Source: JBHENC01 sp046262295 (GTDB lineage Bacteria > Acidobacteriota > Blastocatellia > Pyrinomonadales > Pyrinomonadaceae). Taken from it: a stretch of 64,000 nucleotides of DNA. Made by a program: the position numbers and the translations under genes. The number at the start of each line of letters is the position of its first letter. Within the stretch, counting starts at the first letter, position 1. This document shows positions 17,150 through 25,572 of this stretch, piece by piece. Location: assembly GCA_046262295.1 (NCBI GenBank), contig JBHENC010000015.1, forward strand, positions 1-64,000. The letters run 5' to 3'. Under the pieces are notes generated by a model. The model worked only from the letters and a program-made list of their open reading frames with translations. It made no database searches and was not told the origin of the DNA.

Positions 17150-17842
17150 TCAAGCGTAAGCGATTGGATCGGTCACGTCCGCTTCGCTAAAACCGCGCAG
17201 CCTGAGCGCGCATGAATCGCACACGCCGCACGCTCTCTCCGTTGCTTGGTAGCAAGACCATGTGAGTATAAGCGGCGCGTCAAGCTCCAGACCGCGTCGA
17301 ATAATCTCGGCCTTGCTAAGCGCAATCACAGGCGTTGAAATCCGAATCTGTGTCTCCGGTTTAGTGCCGACTTCGATGGCCTTTTGAAATGCCGCGTAAA
17401 ATTCCGGGCGACAATCCGGGTAGCCGGATGAATCCTCCGCCACCGCTCCGATATAGATTCTATGTGCTTTTAACACTTCCGCCCAACTGGTGGCAATCGC
17501 CAGCAAATGCGCGTTGCGAAAAGGCACGTAACTCGTCGGCACGACGCGCGACGAAAGATCGGCGTCGGCGACAGCGATACTGTGATCGGTTAACGAAGAA
17601 CCGCCGATGCGCGCCAGATGTTCTATCGAAACAGCCAGCCGGTGGCGCACTTTGTAGTAATCCGCCAGCTCTTCAAAAGCACGCCGCTCCCGCGCCTGCG
17701 TGCGCTGCCCGTAGGAGACGTGCAGAAAAGCCAGTTCTTCATTCTCCTGCCCGGCAATCGCCGCCGTGACACAGGAATCCATACCGCCCGAAACAAGACA
17801 GACTGCTTCAGTTTTGAGTTTTGAGTTTTGAGTCTTCAGCAT
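17150..17842 (-). CDS. queC: 7-cyano-7-deazaguanine (preQ0) synthase QueC
   Basis: A 230-residue ATP-dependent enzyme that makes preQ0 from 7-carboxy-7-deazaguanine in queuosine biosynthesis. It has the PP-loop CLVSGGMDSCVTAA near the N-terminus, DADLSSRVVPTSYVPFRNA in the middle, and the zinc-binding CYQATERACGVCDSCALR at the C-terminus. The first codons (KTQNSKLKTE) come from a tandem TTTTGAG heptamer repeat, and no other start codon lies between that repeat and the PP-loop, so the repeat appears to be translated. It lies 108 bases after queE, same strand. Confidence 0.95.
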   Translation of the reverse strand: MLKTQNSKLKTEAVCLVSGGMDSCVTAAIAGQENEELAFLHVSYGQRTQARERRAFEELADYYKVRHRLAVSIEHLARIGGSSLTDHSIAVADADLSSRVVPTSYVPFRNAHLLAIATSWAEVLKAHRIYIGAVAEDSSGYPDCRPEFYAAFQKAIEVGTKPETQIRISTPVIALSKAEIIRRGLELDAPLILTWSCYQATERACGVCDSCALRLRGFSEADVTDPIAYA

Positions 17843-17914
17843 AGAGACGCGACTTTTCTGCTGGAGACCGGCGCGGCCTTCATGCTGAAAACTGAAAACC
17901 GAAAACTCAAAACC
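17812..17914. repeat. tandem heptanucleotide repeats around the queE-queC junction
   Basis: Three exact TTTTGAG copies (17812-17832) lie at the start of queC, and four GAAAACY/CAAAACC heptamers (17887-17914) lie 54 bases away. On opposite strands they share the AAAACTC theme. They resemble short tandemly repeated repetitive heptamers known from other bacteria. Confidence 0.6.
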
Positions 17915-17950
17915 GCCTTCCCCCTCATCGTGCGATTTCCTTCGTTTGAC

Positions 17951-18607
17951 TTAAACGCCGCGCGCGTCCGCGCCCCAAATCTGTTTGTGCATCTGCAACT
18001 GCATACGCACGTTCAATCCGCTCGCGCTGATCCAGTCGGCCAAGTCCTGCAACTCAAGCGCGCCCCACACGGGCGAGACGAGCACCGCACGGGCGCGATT
18101 CTCCAGATCGTAGCGCGCCACCACTTCGCGCGTGTAGTCCCAATCCTCGCGGCTCGCCACCACAAATTTAATCTCATCTTTTTCGGTGCGCAGGCGTTCG
18201 AGGTTAGGCCAGTGATTGCGCGCCGCTTCGCCCGATGCAGGGCATTTCACGTCCAGTATAATGCTGGCGCGTTCGTCAACTTGTTCGGTCGAAACGTAGC
18301 CGCCGGTTTCAATCAATACTTCATAGCCTTCGTCGCACAAACGCTCGATGAGCGGAAAGGCTTCGCGTTGCGCGAGCGGTTCGCCGCCCGTTACTTCGAC
18401 GAGTTTGCAGCCGTAGGCGCGCACCTCTTTTATCACGGCATCAATCGTCATCCGCTCGCCGCCCGTGAACGTGTAGGCGCTATCGCACCACACGCAGCGC
18501 ATCGGGCAGCCGGTCAGCCGCACGAACGAGCAAGGCCGCCCGGCGTGCGTGGACTCGCCTTGAATCGAACGAAAAATCTCTGTCACGCGCAGCATTGTTG
18601 TTGACAT
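17951..18607 (-). CDS. queE: 7-carboxy-7-deazaguanine synthase QueE
   Basis: A 218-residue radical-SAM enzyme that forms 7-carboxy-7-deazaguanine, the step before QueC. The cluster motif CPMRCVWC (CxxxCxxC, residues about 34-41) follows IFRSIQGESTHAGRPCSFVR, and VEVTGGEPLAQ and LIETGGYVS bind SAM. Length is typical. The ATG at 18607 is used, with a second ATG at 18595. A perfect inverted repeat lies just upstream. QueD and FolE are not in the window. Confidence 0.95.
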   Translation of the reverse strand: MSTTMLRVTEIFRSIQGESTHAGRPCSFVRLTGCPMRCVWCDSAYTFTGGERMTIDAVIKEVRAYGCKLVEVTGGEPLAQREAFPLIERLCDEGYEVLIETGGYVSTEQVDERASIILDVKCPASGEAARNHWPNLERLRTEKDEIKFVVASREDWDYTREVVARYDLENRARAVLVSPVWGALELQDLADWISASGLNVRMQLQMHKQIWGADARGV

Positions 18608-18632
18608 CGAAAAAGAATTTAGGAGAGAAATT

Positions 18633-18662
18633 AATTTAACGCTGACAAATTTGCGTTAAATT
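18633..18662. promoter_or_regulatory. inverted repeat upstream of queE
   Basis: AATTTAACGC (18633-18642) and GCGTTAAATT (18653-18662) are exact complements separated by 10 bases. The site lies between divergent queE and the sigma-factor gene, about 26 bases before the queE ATG. A 10-10-10 dyad of this kind suggests an operator. It does not match a preQ1 riboswitch. Confidence 0.5.
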
Positions 18663-18750
18663 TAGCGCACGCAAACACCGGCTGTCAAAGCGCCCCCGTG
18701 CCGTTTCGCTTGATGTAGACGCGCTATCAAAGATAAAAATTGCGTGGTTC

Positions 18751-19740
18751 GTGATAGCATCACAACCGTCGGCGATCAGCCGTTCGCCCGCGAAAACTTC
18801 TGTGAGTCAAGCACCGGCACAAATTGATGAACTCGCCCTTGAAGGCGCGCGGCGATTGATCGCGCGGGCAACTGATTCACGCGCGCTCAGTGCCGTCGTG
18901 CTCGCGCCCGGAATCCGCGCAACACTGCAAAAATATCTGCTATGCGACGTGCCGTTAGCTTCATCGTCAGAGATAGCGCAATTCTGCGATGCGCTGCACG
19001 CGGATGATGTGTGCTTAATCGCCGCCTGCGAGCGGGGCGACGAAACGGCGTGGCGCGAGTTGATGGAGAAGTATCAAGCGATGGTGCGCGGCGTGGCACG
19101 CAGCGTGTGCGTGAGCGAAGACAAGGCAGAAGATTTGCAGCAATCCATCTGGGCTGAACTGCACGGGTTGCGCCTGCGTCAAGACGGAAAGCCTGCGGGC
19201 AAGATCGGTTATTATTCCGGTCGCGGCTCGCTCGGCGGCTGGTTGCAGGCCGTTGTCCGCCAACTGGCAATTGACGCGCACCGCCGGGATGCAAAACTCG
19301 TGCAGACGGAAACCGACACCGACTTCGATTATTATACGAACGACGCGCGCGACAACGGAAAAGAGCAAGCACGAAATATCTCGCCCGCGCAGTCCGATCC
19401 CGAACAGGATTTTGCCGAACGCGAGAGCGCGGAGAAACTCGAAAAGGCGCTTGCGTTCGTCGTCCGCGAACTCGCGGCGGAAGACCGTTTGCTCGTCAAA
19501 CTTTACTACTTCGACGGGCTTTCGTTGCGCGAAGCGGGCGCAATCCTCTGTGTCCATGAAGCGACCGCGAGCCGTCGTCTAACCCGCCTGCATAAAGAGG
19601 TGCGAACGCGCGTCGAGGCCGTCTTGATGAAAGATCACGGCTGGACACGGGCTGAAACGGCGCGCTGGATGGCTGAAGTATCAGCGGGGCTGGAAACAAA
19701 TTTGGAGGCGCTGCTGGTGGACGAAAAGGTTTCCCGATGA
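18751..19740 (+). CDS. RNA polymerase sigma factor, ECF type
   Basis: A 329-residue sigma-70-family factor. After an N-terminal extension of about 90 residues comes region 2 (DETAWRELMEKYQAMVRGVA, then EDKAEDLQQSIWAELHG), then a linker, then region 4 (AAEDRLLVKLYYFDGLSLRE, with a helix-turn-helix in ILCVHEATASRRLTRLHKEV). It would direct transcription of an unknown stress or envelope regulon. The start is GTG; no in-frame ATG precedes region 2. The N-terminal extension is unusual for an ECF sigma. The next gene encodes a zinc-finger anti-sigma protein, its likely partner. Confidence 0.88.
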   Translation: MIASQPSAISRSPAKTSVSQAPAQIDELALEGARRLIARATDSRALSAVVLAPGIRATLQKYLLCDVPLASSSEIAQFCDALHADDVCLIAACERGDETAWRELMEKYQAMVRGVARSVCVSEDKAEDLQQSIWAELHGLRLRQDGKPAGKIGYYSGRGSLGGWLQAVVRQLAIDAHRRDAKLVQTETDTDFDYYTNDARDNGKEQARNISPAQSDPEQDFAERESAEKLEKALAFVVRELAAEDRLLVKLYYFDGLSLREAGAILCVHEATASRRLTRLHKEVRTRVEAVLMKDHGWTRAETARWMAEVSAGLETNLEALLVDEKVSR

Positions 19741-19882
19741 AGCGAGACTTTGCGCCGGAAGGCAGCGCACGCTGTCGGAAAGCTGCCGCGAAAACCCGAC
19801 GCGCCGATAATTATCGCAAGCAAAGCGGCTCTCCTGCGTTCTTTAAGTGTTTGCGCCGCGTGGCGCGATGCGAGTGCGTTTG

Positions 19883-21235
19883 ATGAAACAAGATTCCGAT
19901 AACATGATTGATTTTCTGCTGCGCCGCCACGCGCAGAAGAATCTCGTTGTGCCTACTGCACACAGTGCGGAGACGCCAATCGAAGCGGGCACGCGCATTC
20001 AATCTACAAGTAATAATGCAATACATTTGGACGCAGACGAGTTAGCGTCCTTTGCGGAGAACGCCGTGCCCGCCAACACACGCGCGCGTTACATCACGCA
20101 TCTCGCGGATTGCGATGCCTGCCGCAGTATTTTAATAAGCCTTGCGCAAACGAACGCGGACGCTCATCAAACTGCGATGCAGTCTTCCACGCAAAGTCAT
20201 TCCGTGCGCGCGAGTTGGCGTGAAACGTTCGCCGCCTTTTGGTCTGCGCGGAACCTGCGTTTTGCCGCGCCCGCCTTCGCCGTTCTTGCCGTCGCCATCA
20301 TTATCGCGCTCATCGCAGGCGTTGCCATGCGCCGCCATCGCAACGAAGAAATTCTCGTCGCATCGAACCATGAAGAACAGACGCGCATAGACCCAATCGC
20401 CGCGCCTGGCGAAACGCAGACGCCATCTACTGAAAACATTACTGCCGCAGAAAAGTCAGCCAACCAATCGCCCGCATCCAGAACTTCCGGCAACACGGCG
20501 ATACAACCGAACGGCTCTACCGCACCGGTCAAGCAAGCGGGGGATGCGGGAACATCCGGCGCAGGCATGACTGCACGCTCAGACGCCATCGCGCAAGATA
20601 AAGCTGGAACAAAAAGTATTCCCGATCCTACCGCACTCGCGCGCGACGAACGGCAGGCAGCAGCAGCCGATGATGATGCGATCAGAATCGTGCCGCAGAA
20701 TTCTTTCCCCTCCGTTGCCTCCGCACCGTCGCCTTCAGCCGCGCAGAGCACTACCGCGAGCGAGTCGGCAAATGTTCCCGGAGTCGCCGCCGGAGTCGTC
20801 GCCGCCGTTAATAATGCAGCTTCGAGTAAAAAAATGAATACCCGGATATCGAGCAACGATGCTGCGGGCGTCGCTGCATCGTCTGCCGCGAAGCCGGAGC
20901 AATCCCAAGCCTCCGTCGCTCGCCGCAGAGCTACGCGCGCACCGACGGAAACAGACGCAGCGCCTCCTCCTCCAAGTCCGCGCGGTGCGGTGGCCGATAA
21001 TGCCGCTAAAGCACCGGAGGTGCGCCGCGTGAGCGGGCGGGAGTTTCGTAAACAGGGCGGCGTGTGGGTAGATACCGCGTATGCTTCGCCACCGCAGACG
21101 TTGACGAGCGTCGCGCGCGGCTCCGAACAATATCGCGCACTTGTCGCCGACGAACCGGCCATCAGAAAAATCGCAGACCAACTCGGCGGCGAAATCATCG
21201 TCGTCTGGAAACGCCGCGCTTATCGGATACGTTGA
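19883..21235 (+). CDS. anti-sigma factor with zinc-finger and transmembrane segment
   Basis: A protein of about 450 residues. The N-terminal zinc-finger (about residues 34-75) has the HxxxCxxC core in YITHLADCDACRS, the signature of ZAS-type anti-sigma factors. One membrane helix follows (FAVLAVAIIIALIAGVAMRR, about 135-155), then a long low-complexity Ala/Ser/Thr/Pro periplasmic region, then a short conserved-looking end (EFRKQGGVWVDTAYASP and IIVVWKRRAYRIR). It should hold the preceding sigma factor at the membrane. The start is uncertain: GTG at 19847 or ATG at 19883. Confidence 0.8.
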   Translation: MKQDSDNMIDFLLRRHAQKNLVVPTAHSAETPIEAGTRIQSTSNNAIHLDADELASFAENAVPANTRARYITHLADCDACRSILISLAQTNADAHQTAMQSSTQSHSVRASWRETFAAFWSARNLRFAAPAFAVLAVAIIIALIAGVAMRRHRNEEILVASNHEEQTRIDPIAAPGETQTPSTENITAAEKSANQSPASRTSGNTAIQPNGSTAPVKQAGDAGTSGAGMTARSDAIAQDKAGTKSIPDPTALARDERQAAAADDDAIRIVPQNSFPSVASAPSPSAAQSTTASESANVPGVAAGVVAAVNNAASSKKMNTRISSNDAAGVAASSAAKPEQSQASVARRRATRAPTETDAAPPPPSPRGAVADNAAKAPEVRRVSGREFRKQGGVWVDTAYASPPQTLTSVARGSEQYRALVADEPAIRKIADQLGGEIIVVWKRRAYRIR

Positions 21236-21321
21236 GCGGTTCGCGCGCCAGCGTCGTATACTCGCGCGGCTTTCGGTCACTTTATCGCCCGACTCTAATC
21301 TCGATTCTAAAAGGATTGCCG

Positions 21322-22893
21322 ATGATATTTCGCAGCCCGTTCGACTCCGTAGAGATTCCTGATATCGCGCTGACACCTTTCGTGCTGCAAAGAGCCGCGC
21401 AACACGCGGATAAGCCCGCGCTCGTCGAAGGATTAACCGGGCGAACGATTACTTACGGGGAATTGAGCAGGCAGGCAGGCACGGCGGCGACAAATCTGGC
21501 GCGGCGCGGTTTGCGAAAAGGCGATGTCGCGGGCATTTACAGCCCGAACACGCCGGAATATGCCAGCGCGTTTCACGCGCTTGCGCTGGCGGGCGCGGTG
21601 ACGACGACGATCAATCCGGCTTACACCCTTGATGAAGTCGCGCATCAATTAAAAGACGCGGGCGCGAAATATCTCTTCGCGGCGGAATCGCTATGGGATA
21701 AAGCGTATGAAGCGGCGCGCTGTAGTGGCGGCGTCCGCGAACTCTTTGTCTTCGGCGAAGCAAAAGACACTACTTCTTTCGCTGATTTGTTGAGCGGAGA
21801 TGCGCCGCCGCCATGCGTTGAAATAAACCCGCATGAAGACCTCGCCGCGCTGCCGTATTCGAGCGGCACGACGGGACTCGCAAAGGGCGTGATGCTCACA
21901 CATCGCAACATGGTGGCGAGCATCATTCAAGGCGAAACCGTCGGCCACACGACGGCGAACGATGTCTTGATCTGTTTCCTGCCGCTGTTTCATATTTACG
22001 GCCTCAACGTAGTGCTGAACCTGGGGTTGCGTACGGGCGCGACCATCGTCACGTTGCCGCGTTTTCAACTCGAAGAATTTTTACAGGTGATGCAGGATTA
22101 CGGTGTCACGTTCGCGCATCTCGTGCCGCCCGTCGTGCTCGCGTTGGCGAAGAATCCGATTGTGGACAACTATGATCTTTCAAAATTGAAGACGATTTTT
22201 TGTGGCGCAGCGCCGCTTGGTGAAGAGCTTACGCGCACGTGCGAAATGCGGCTCGGTTGTGTCATACGGCAGGGCTACGGTATGACGGAGACGAGTCCGA
22301 TTATCACCATAAGCCCCGACGATGCCGCGCAGATTACGCAAGGCTCCGTCGGCTGGTGCGCGCCCGCGACGGAATGCAAAATCGTGGACGTTGAAACGAA
22401 CGCGGAGCTTTCATTCAAGGAAAGGGGAGAGCTTTGCGTGCGCGGGCCACAGGTAATGAAGGGCTATCTAAATCAGCCTGACGCGACCGCGCACACGATT
22501 GACGAAGACGGCTGGCTGCACACGGGCGACATCGCATATGTTGACGAGGACAACTCTTTCTACATCGTGGATCGGCTCAAGGAGTTGATTAAGTACAAAG
22601 GCTTTCAGGTTGCGCCCGCCGAGTTGGAAGCGTTGCTGCTGGCGCATCCGTGTGTGGCGGATGCGGCGGTGATTCCGAGTCCAGACGAAGAGGCGGGCGA
22701 AGTTCCGAAAGCCTTCATTGTGCTGAAAGAAGAAGTGAGCGCGGAAGCGTTGATGGAGTTTGTCGCCGCTCGCGCCGCGCCCCACAAGAAAATCCGCAAG
22801 CTTGAATTTGTCGAGCAGATTCCGAAATCCGCATCCGGCAAAATCCTGCGCCGCGTGCTCGTCGCACGCGAACGCGCGACGCCTGCGACGTGA
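21322..22893 (+). CDS. acyl-CoA synthetase / 4-coumarate-CoA ligase-like enzyme
   Basis: A 523-residue AMP-forming ligase that activates a carboxylic acid to its CoA thioester. Core motifs are PYSSGTTGLAKGVMLTHRN (nucleotide binding), GYGMTETSP, GWLHTGDIAYVDED, DRLKELIKYKGFQVAPAELE and the C-terminal catalytic Lys in PKSASGKILRR. The overall pattern is closer to 4-coumarate-CoA ligases than to FadD. The frame is open from 21064, but the start is placed at MIFRSPFDSVEIPD, where AAAAGGA lies about 8 bases upstream and homology begins. The acyl substrate cannot be told from sequence. Confidence 0.9.
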   Translation: MIFRSPFDSVEIPDIALTPFVLQRAAQHADKPALVEGLTGRTITYGELSRQAGTAATNLARRGLRKGDVAGIYSPNTPEYASAFHALALAGAVTTTINPAYTLDEVAHQLKDAGAKYLFAAESLWDKAYEAARCSGGVRELFVFGEAKDTTSFADLLSGDAPPPCVEINPHEDLAALPYSSGTTGLAKGVMLTHRNMVASIIQGETVGHTTANDVLICFLPLFHIYGLNVVLNLGLRTGATIVTLPRFQLEEFLQVMQDYGVTFAHLVPPVVLALAKNPIVDNYDLSKLKTIFCGAAPLGEELTRTCEMRLGCVIRQGYGMTETSPIITISPDDAAQITQGSVGWCAPATECKIVDVETNAELSFKERGELCVRGPQVMKGYLNQPDATAHTIDEDGWLHTGDIAYVDEDNSFYIVDRLKELIKYKGFQVAPAELEALLLAHPCVADAAVIPSPDEEAGEVPKAFIVLKEEVSAEALMEFVAARAAPHKKIRKLEFVEQIPKSASGKILRRVLVARERATPAT

Positions 22894-22999
22894 GCGTGTT
22901 GCCTGCGCGGTTCGCTTCGCGTTACAGTCATTGCACAGCACTCGATAAAGCAATACGCAACTAAAGATCGTCTTAACAGCACACAGGGAGATTGTTTCA

Positions 23000-24469
23000 G
23001 TGAATAGAAAACTTTTCGCCGCTCGCCCATTCGTGATAACTCTTGCCGCGCTCTTCGCGTTGTTCGCCGCGTCGCTGCCCGTAAGCGCGAACGCGCAAGG
23101 TCGAGGCGGAAATCGAAATAGAACGGAGCGGCACGGGCGTCGGGCGACGGCGCGTGATGCTTCATCCGGCGCGCGTATGGACGCTGAAATCGCGCGCATC
23201 GTTTCCGAGATAAACGCGCGCAACATAGAGCGCACGATCCGCACGCTCGTTTCCTTCGGCTCGCGCAACACGCTTTCGGCGCAGGACGATCCGAAGCGCG
23301 GCATCGGCGCGGCGCGTGATTGGCTTTACGCGGAATTCTCGAAAGCGGCGCAATTATCCGGTGGGCGCATGACAGTTGAAAAGCAGTCGTATCTGCAAGA
23401 AGCGCAGCCGCCGCCGCGCGGTCGTGTGCCGCAACCGACGACGGTCACGAACATCGTCGCCACGCTCAAAGGAACGCAGCCCGAATCGGCAAGCCGCGTC
23501 TATGTCGTGAGCGGCCATTATGATTCGATGTGCGCTGATCCGAAGGATGCCGTGTGCGATTCGCCGGGCGCGAACGATGATGCGTCGGGTGTGGCGGCGG
23601 TGCTCGAGATGGCGCGCGTAATGGCAAAACGAAATTTCGACGCGACGATTATCTTCATGGCGGTCGCGGGCGAAGAGCAGGGATTGCTCGGCTCAACTTA
23701 TTTCGCGGAGCAGGCCAAACAAAACAAGATGGACATTCAGGCGATGTTCACCAACGACATTATCGGCAACAGCACGGGCGGCAACGGCGTCCATGACCCG
23801 AACACGATTCGCGTCTTTTCGGAAGGCGTGCCGTCGAGCGAAACGCCCGAAGAAGCGACCACGCGGCGCGGCACGGGTGGCGAAAACGATTCCGCCTCGC
23901 GCCAGCTCGCGCGCTTCATCAAGGAGACCACCGAACGCTATGTGCCGACGATGAATGCGATGCTCGTTTACCGGCGCGACCGTTACCTGCGCGGCGGCGA
24001 CCATATCCCGTTTCTCGAACGCGGCTTTCCGGCAGTACGCTTCTGCGAACCGAACGAGAATTATCAACACCAGCATCAGAACGTCCGCGTCGAGAACGGG
24101 ATTCAATACGGCGATCTGCCGCAGTTCGTTGATTTCAACTACACGGCGAAAGTCGCGCGCGTCAACGCCGCAAATTTAGCCGCGCTCGCGCTCGCTCCCA
24201 CTGCGCCGAAAGCCGTCAGCATCATCACGAAGAATCTGACCAACGACACGGAGTTGCGATGGACGGCGAACACCGAACAAGACCTCGCCGGTTACGAAAT
24301 CGTCTGGCGCGATACCACTTCTCCCCTCTGGACGAACTCTCGCTTTATCGGCAACGCGACGACCTACACCGCACGCGGAATGTCCAAAGACAACTACTTC
24401 TTCGGCGTCCGCGCCGTAGATAAACAGGGACACCGCAGCCCCGCCAGCTTCCCGCGCCCCGTGCGGTAG
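23000..24469 (+). CDS. secreted M28-family zinc aminopeptidase
   Basis: A 489-residue exported peptidase. After a signal peptide (about 1-33) comes the M28 domain with metal ligands in VVSGHYDSM, SPGANDDASGVAAVLEM, VAGEEQGLLGSTYFAEQA, MFTNDIIGNSTG and the late GGDHIPFLERGFPAVRF. The last 80 residues look like a fibronectin type III domain (ELRWTANTEQDLAGYEIVWR). It likely releases N-terminal amino acids from peptides outside the cell. The start is GTG after AGGGAG. The gene ends 9 bases before the first integron cassette boundary, so anything once cotranscribed downstream is now separated from it. Confidence 0.9.
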   Translation: MNRKLFAARPFVITLAALFALFAASLPVSANAQGRGGNRNRTERHGRRATARDASSGARMDAEIARIVSEINARNIERTIRTLVSFGSRNTLSAQDDPKRGIGAARDWLYAEFSKAAQLSGGRMTVEKQSYLQEAQPPPRGRVPQPTTVTNIVATLKGTQPESASRVYVVSGHYDSMCADPKDAVCDSPGANDDASGVAAVLEMARVMAKRNFDATIIFMAVAGEEQGLLGSTYFAEQAKQNKMDIQAMFTNDIIGNSTGGNGVHDPNTIRVFSEGVPSSETPEEATTRRGTGGENDSASRQLARFIKETTERYVPTMNAMLVYRRDRYLRGGDHIPFLERGFPAVRFCEPNENYQHQHQNVRVENGIQYGDLPQFVDFNYTAKVARVNAANLAALALAPTAPKAVSIITKNLTNDTELRWTANTEQDLAGYEIVWRDTTSPLWTNSRFIGNATTYTARGMSKDNYFFGVRAVDKQGHRSPASFPRPVR

Positions 24470-24482
24470 AAGAACTTGTTAG

Positions 24483-25017
24483 ATGGCTTCTTGGCGCATA
24501 TGCATATTATCAAGTAGCGGAGGTGACGATTTGGCGCATACAGACCGGCCCAGCGAATCAGATCAAACTCGCCTAGATTATTGGAGTGAGCTTATGAAAT
24601 ACATGAAGGGGCGCAAAAGCTTCATAAGGTTTAATGAGCCTAGTTCCAAGCTCCACCAGCTTAGAGCGAAAGCAGAAACCTTCGGCAGTGACAAGTTTAT
24701 TTTAGTCGCATTGGCAAACCTACGACCGTCGCGCATAGGAGTCGGAGTAGAAATCTCAGGCCCGGAAGAATATTACGCTGCTTTAGCGAAGGATAAATTT
24801 AGCATTGATAGTGAGATTGGCCACATGCTGGGTGACAAACAAACCGTTGAATGGGATTCAAAAACGAAAGTTAGAGATATGTGGCTGTATTGGAGTGCTG
24901 ATTTCCACAAGCGTCAACAGTGGCCGGAACAACATTAAATGGTTAAGTGATAGGCTTGAGGCTTTCCAAAGAGTCCTAGAGCAAAGAATCTCTGAGTTGC
25001 TCCGCGCTTCATCTTAA
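24483..25017 (+). pseudogene. cassette 1: DUF4268 protein, frameshifted
   Basis: The first frame (24483-24938, 151 codons) reads like a DUF4268 domain: DYWSELMKYMKGRKSFIRF, then SRIGVGVEISGPEEYYAAL, then SEIGHMLGDKQTVEWDSKTK and WPEQH. The typical domain end, WLSDRLEAFQRVLEQRISEL, continues in the +1 frame (to 25017), so one extra base near 24935-24942 (CATTAAATGG) breaks the gene; removing it gives about 177 residues. DUF4268 occurs alone and fused to nuclease-like domains; its activity is not known to me. The ATG starts 5 bases inside the cassette, so there is no cassette-borne ribosome binding site. Whether the frameshift is real or an assembly error is open. Confidence 0.75.
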
Positions 25018-25030
25018 ATCGAAACGCGCC

Positions 25031-25132
25031 ATCTAACAACTGCATGCACCCGACCGCGAATATCGTTGCCTTCATCCGCGAGGCTTGGCCGTAATCACGT
25101 CTCGTCGCGGCGGGTGATGCCGGGCGTTAAGC
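25031..25132 (+). repeat. attC site of cassette 1
   Basis: The left arm ATCTAACAACTGCATGCACC and the right arm GGGTGATGCCGGGCGTTAAG fold onto each other: CTAAC with GTTAA at the tips, then GCATGCACCCGACCGCG with CGCGGCGGGTGATGC, leaving two extrahelical bases on one strand. Total length is 102 bases with a variable terminal loop. This is the arrangement recognised by integron integrases on the folded bottom strand. Confidence 0.87.
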
Positions 25133-25179
25133 CGCTTACGTAGTCAATCGTTCCTTCACAGGAGGCATGATCAACCGTC

Positions 25180-25545
25180 ATGGAGGTGTTCTGGGCTGTT
25201 ATCGTTTCCGTGATCCTGATCTTAATTATTTACGGGATCATTAACTCTAAAATCCAGAAGCGCAAGCCGGTTTCTATTTCTCTCGGCAACATTAAGCTCA
25301 AGAAGATTGACGAAGTATTTGACCCGGCGAAGCGTTATCATGTAGTCATAAACTCCGGCACGAAATTCGAGAACGTCAAGATAATCGGATTCGCTGAGGC
25401 TGTCGGAGGCCCTGATTACGAAGTCGTGTGGTCATCGCGCCGGTGGCTAATCTTGGAGGGAGTGGACGGGACCATGATGTTCGTCAGCCCGTACAGAGTT
25501 ATGTGGATGAAAGAGGCGGCGGAAGGAGTTACGGCAGGCAAGTGA
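25180..25545 (+). CDS. cassette 2: unrecognised membrane-anchored protein
   Basis: A 121-residue protein encoded within an integron cassette. Residues 1-22 (MEVFWAVIVSVILILIIYG) form one N-terminal membrane helix, followed by a basic stretch (KIQKRKPVSISLGNIKLKK) and a soluble domain of short beta-rich segments (KRYHVVINSGTKFENVKIIG, then EVVWSSRRWLILEGVDGTMM). The soluble part looks like a small beta barrel of the SH3/Sm-like size, which is only an impression. An AGGAGG-like site (ACAGGAGGCATG) lies upstream at about 25158-25168, some 12 bases before the ATG. No family is recognised, as is common for cassette genes. Confidence 0.72.
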   Translation: MEVFWAVIVSVILILIIYGIINSKIQKRKPVSISLGNIKLKKIDEVFDPAKRYHVVINSGTKFENVKIIGFAEAVGGPDYEVVWSSRRWLILEGVDGTMMFVSPYRVMWMKEAAEGVTAGK

Positions 25546-25572
25546 GGCGGCGGGGGTTGTCCGGTGGGCGTG

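Noticed and set aside
17812..17914. CRISPR-like short repeats
   Set aside because: Units are seven bases in tandem with no spacers, so this is a simple repeat.
18607..18750. preQ1 riboswitch upstream of queE
   Set aside because: The only structure is a plain dyad; the conserved preQ1 aptamer bases are missing.
19737..19871. A 44-codon frame overlapping the sigma-factor stop (ATGA)
   Set aside because: It is basic and featureless and ends inside the leader of the anti-sigma gene; coupling geometry alone was judged too weak because the anti-sigma start is itself unsettled.
20197..21198. A 333-codon minus-strand frame opposite the anti-sigma gene
   Set aside because: The anti-sigma gene has a zinc-finger and membrane helix in the right order; the antisense frame reflects its low-complexity region.
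21064..21321. Extended N-terminus of the acyl-CoA ligase
   Set aside because: The added residues overlap the anti-sigma gene, are Arg-rich and lie before the normal start with its ribosome binding site.
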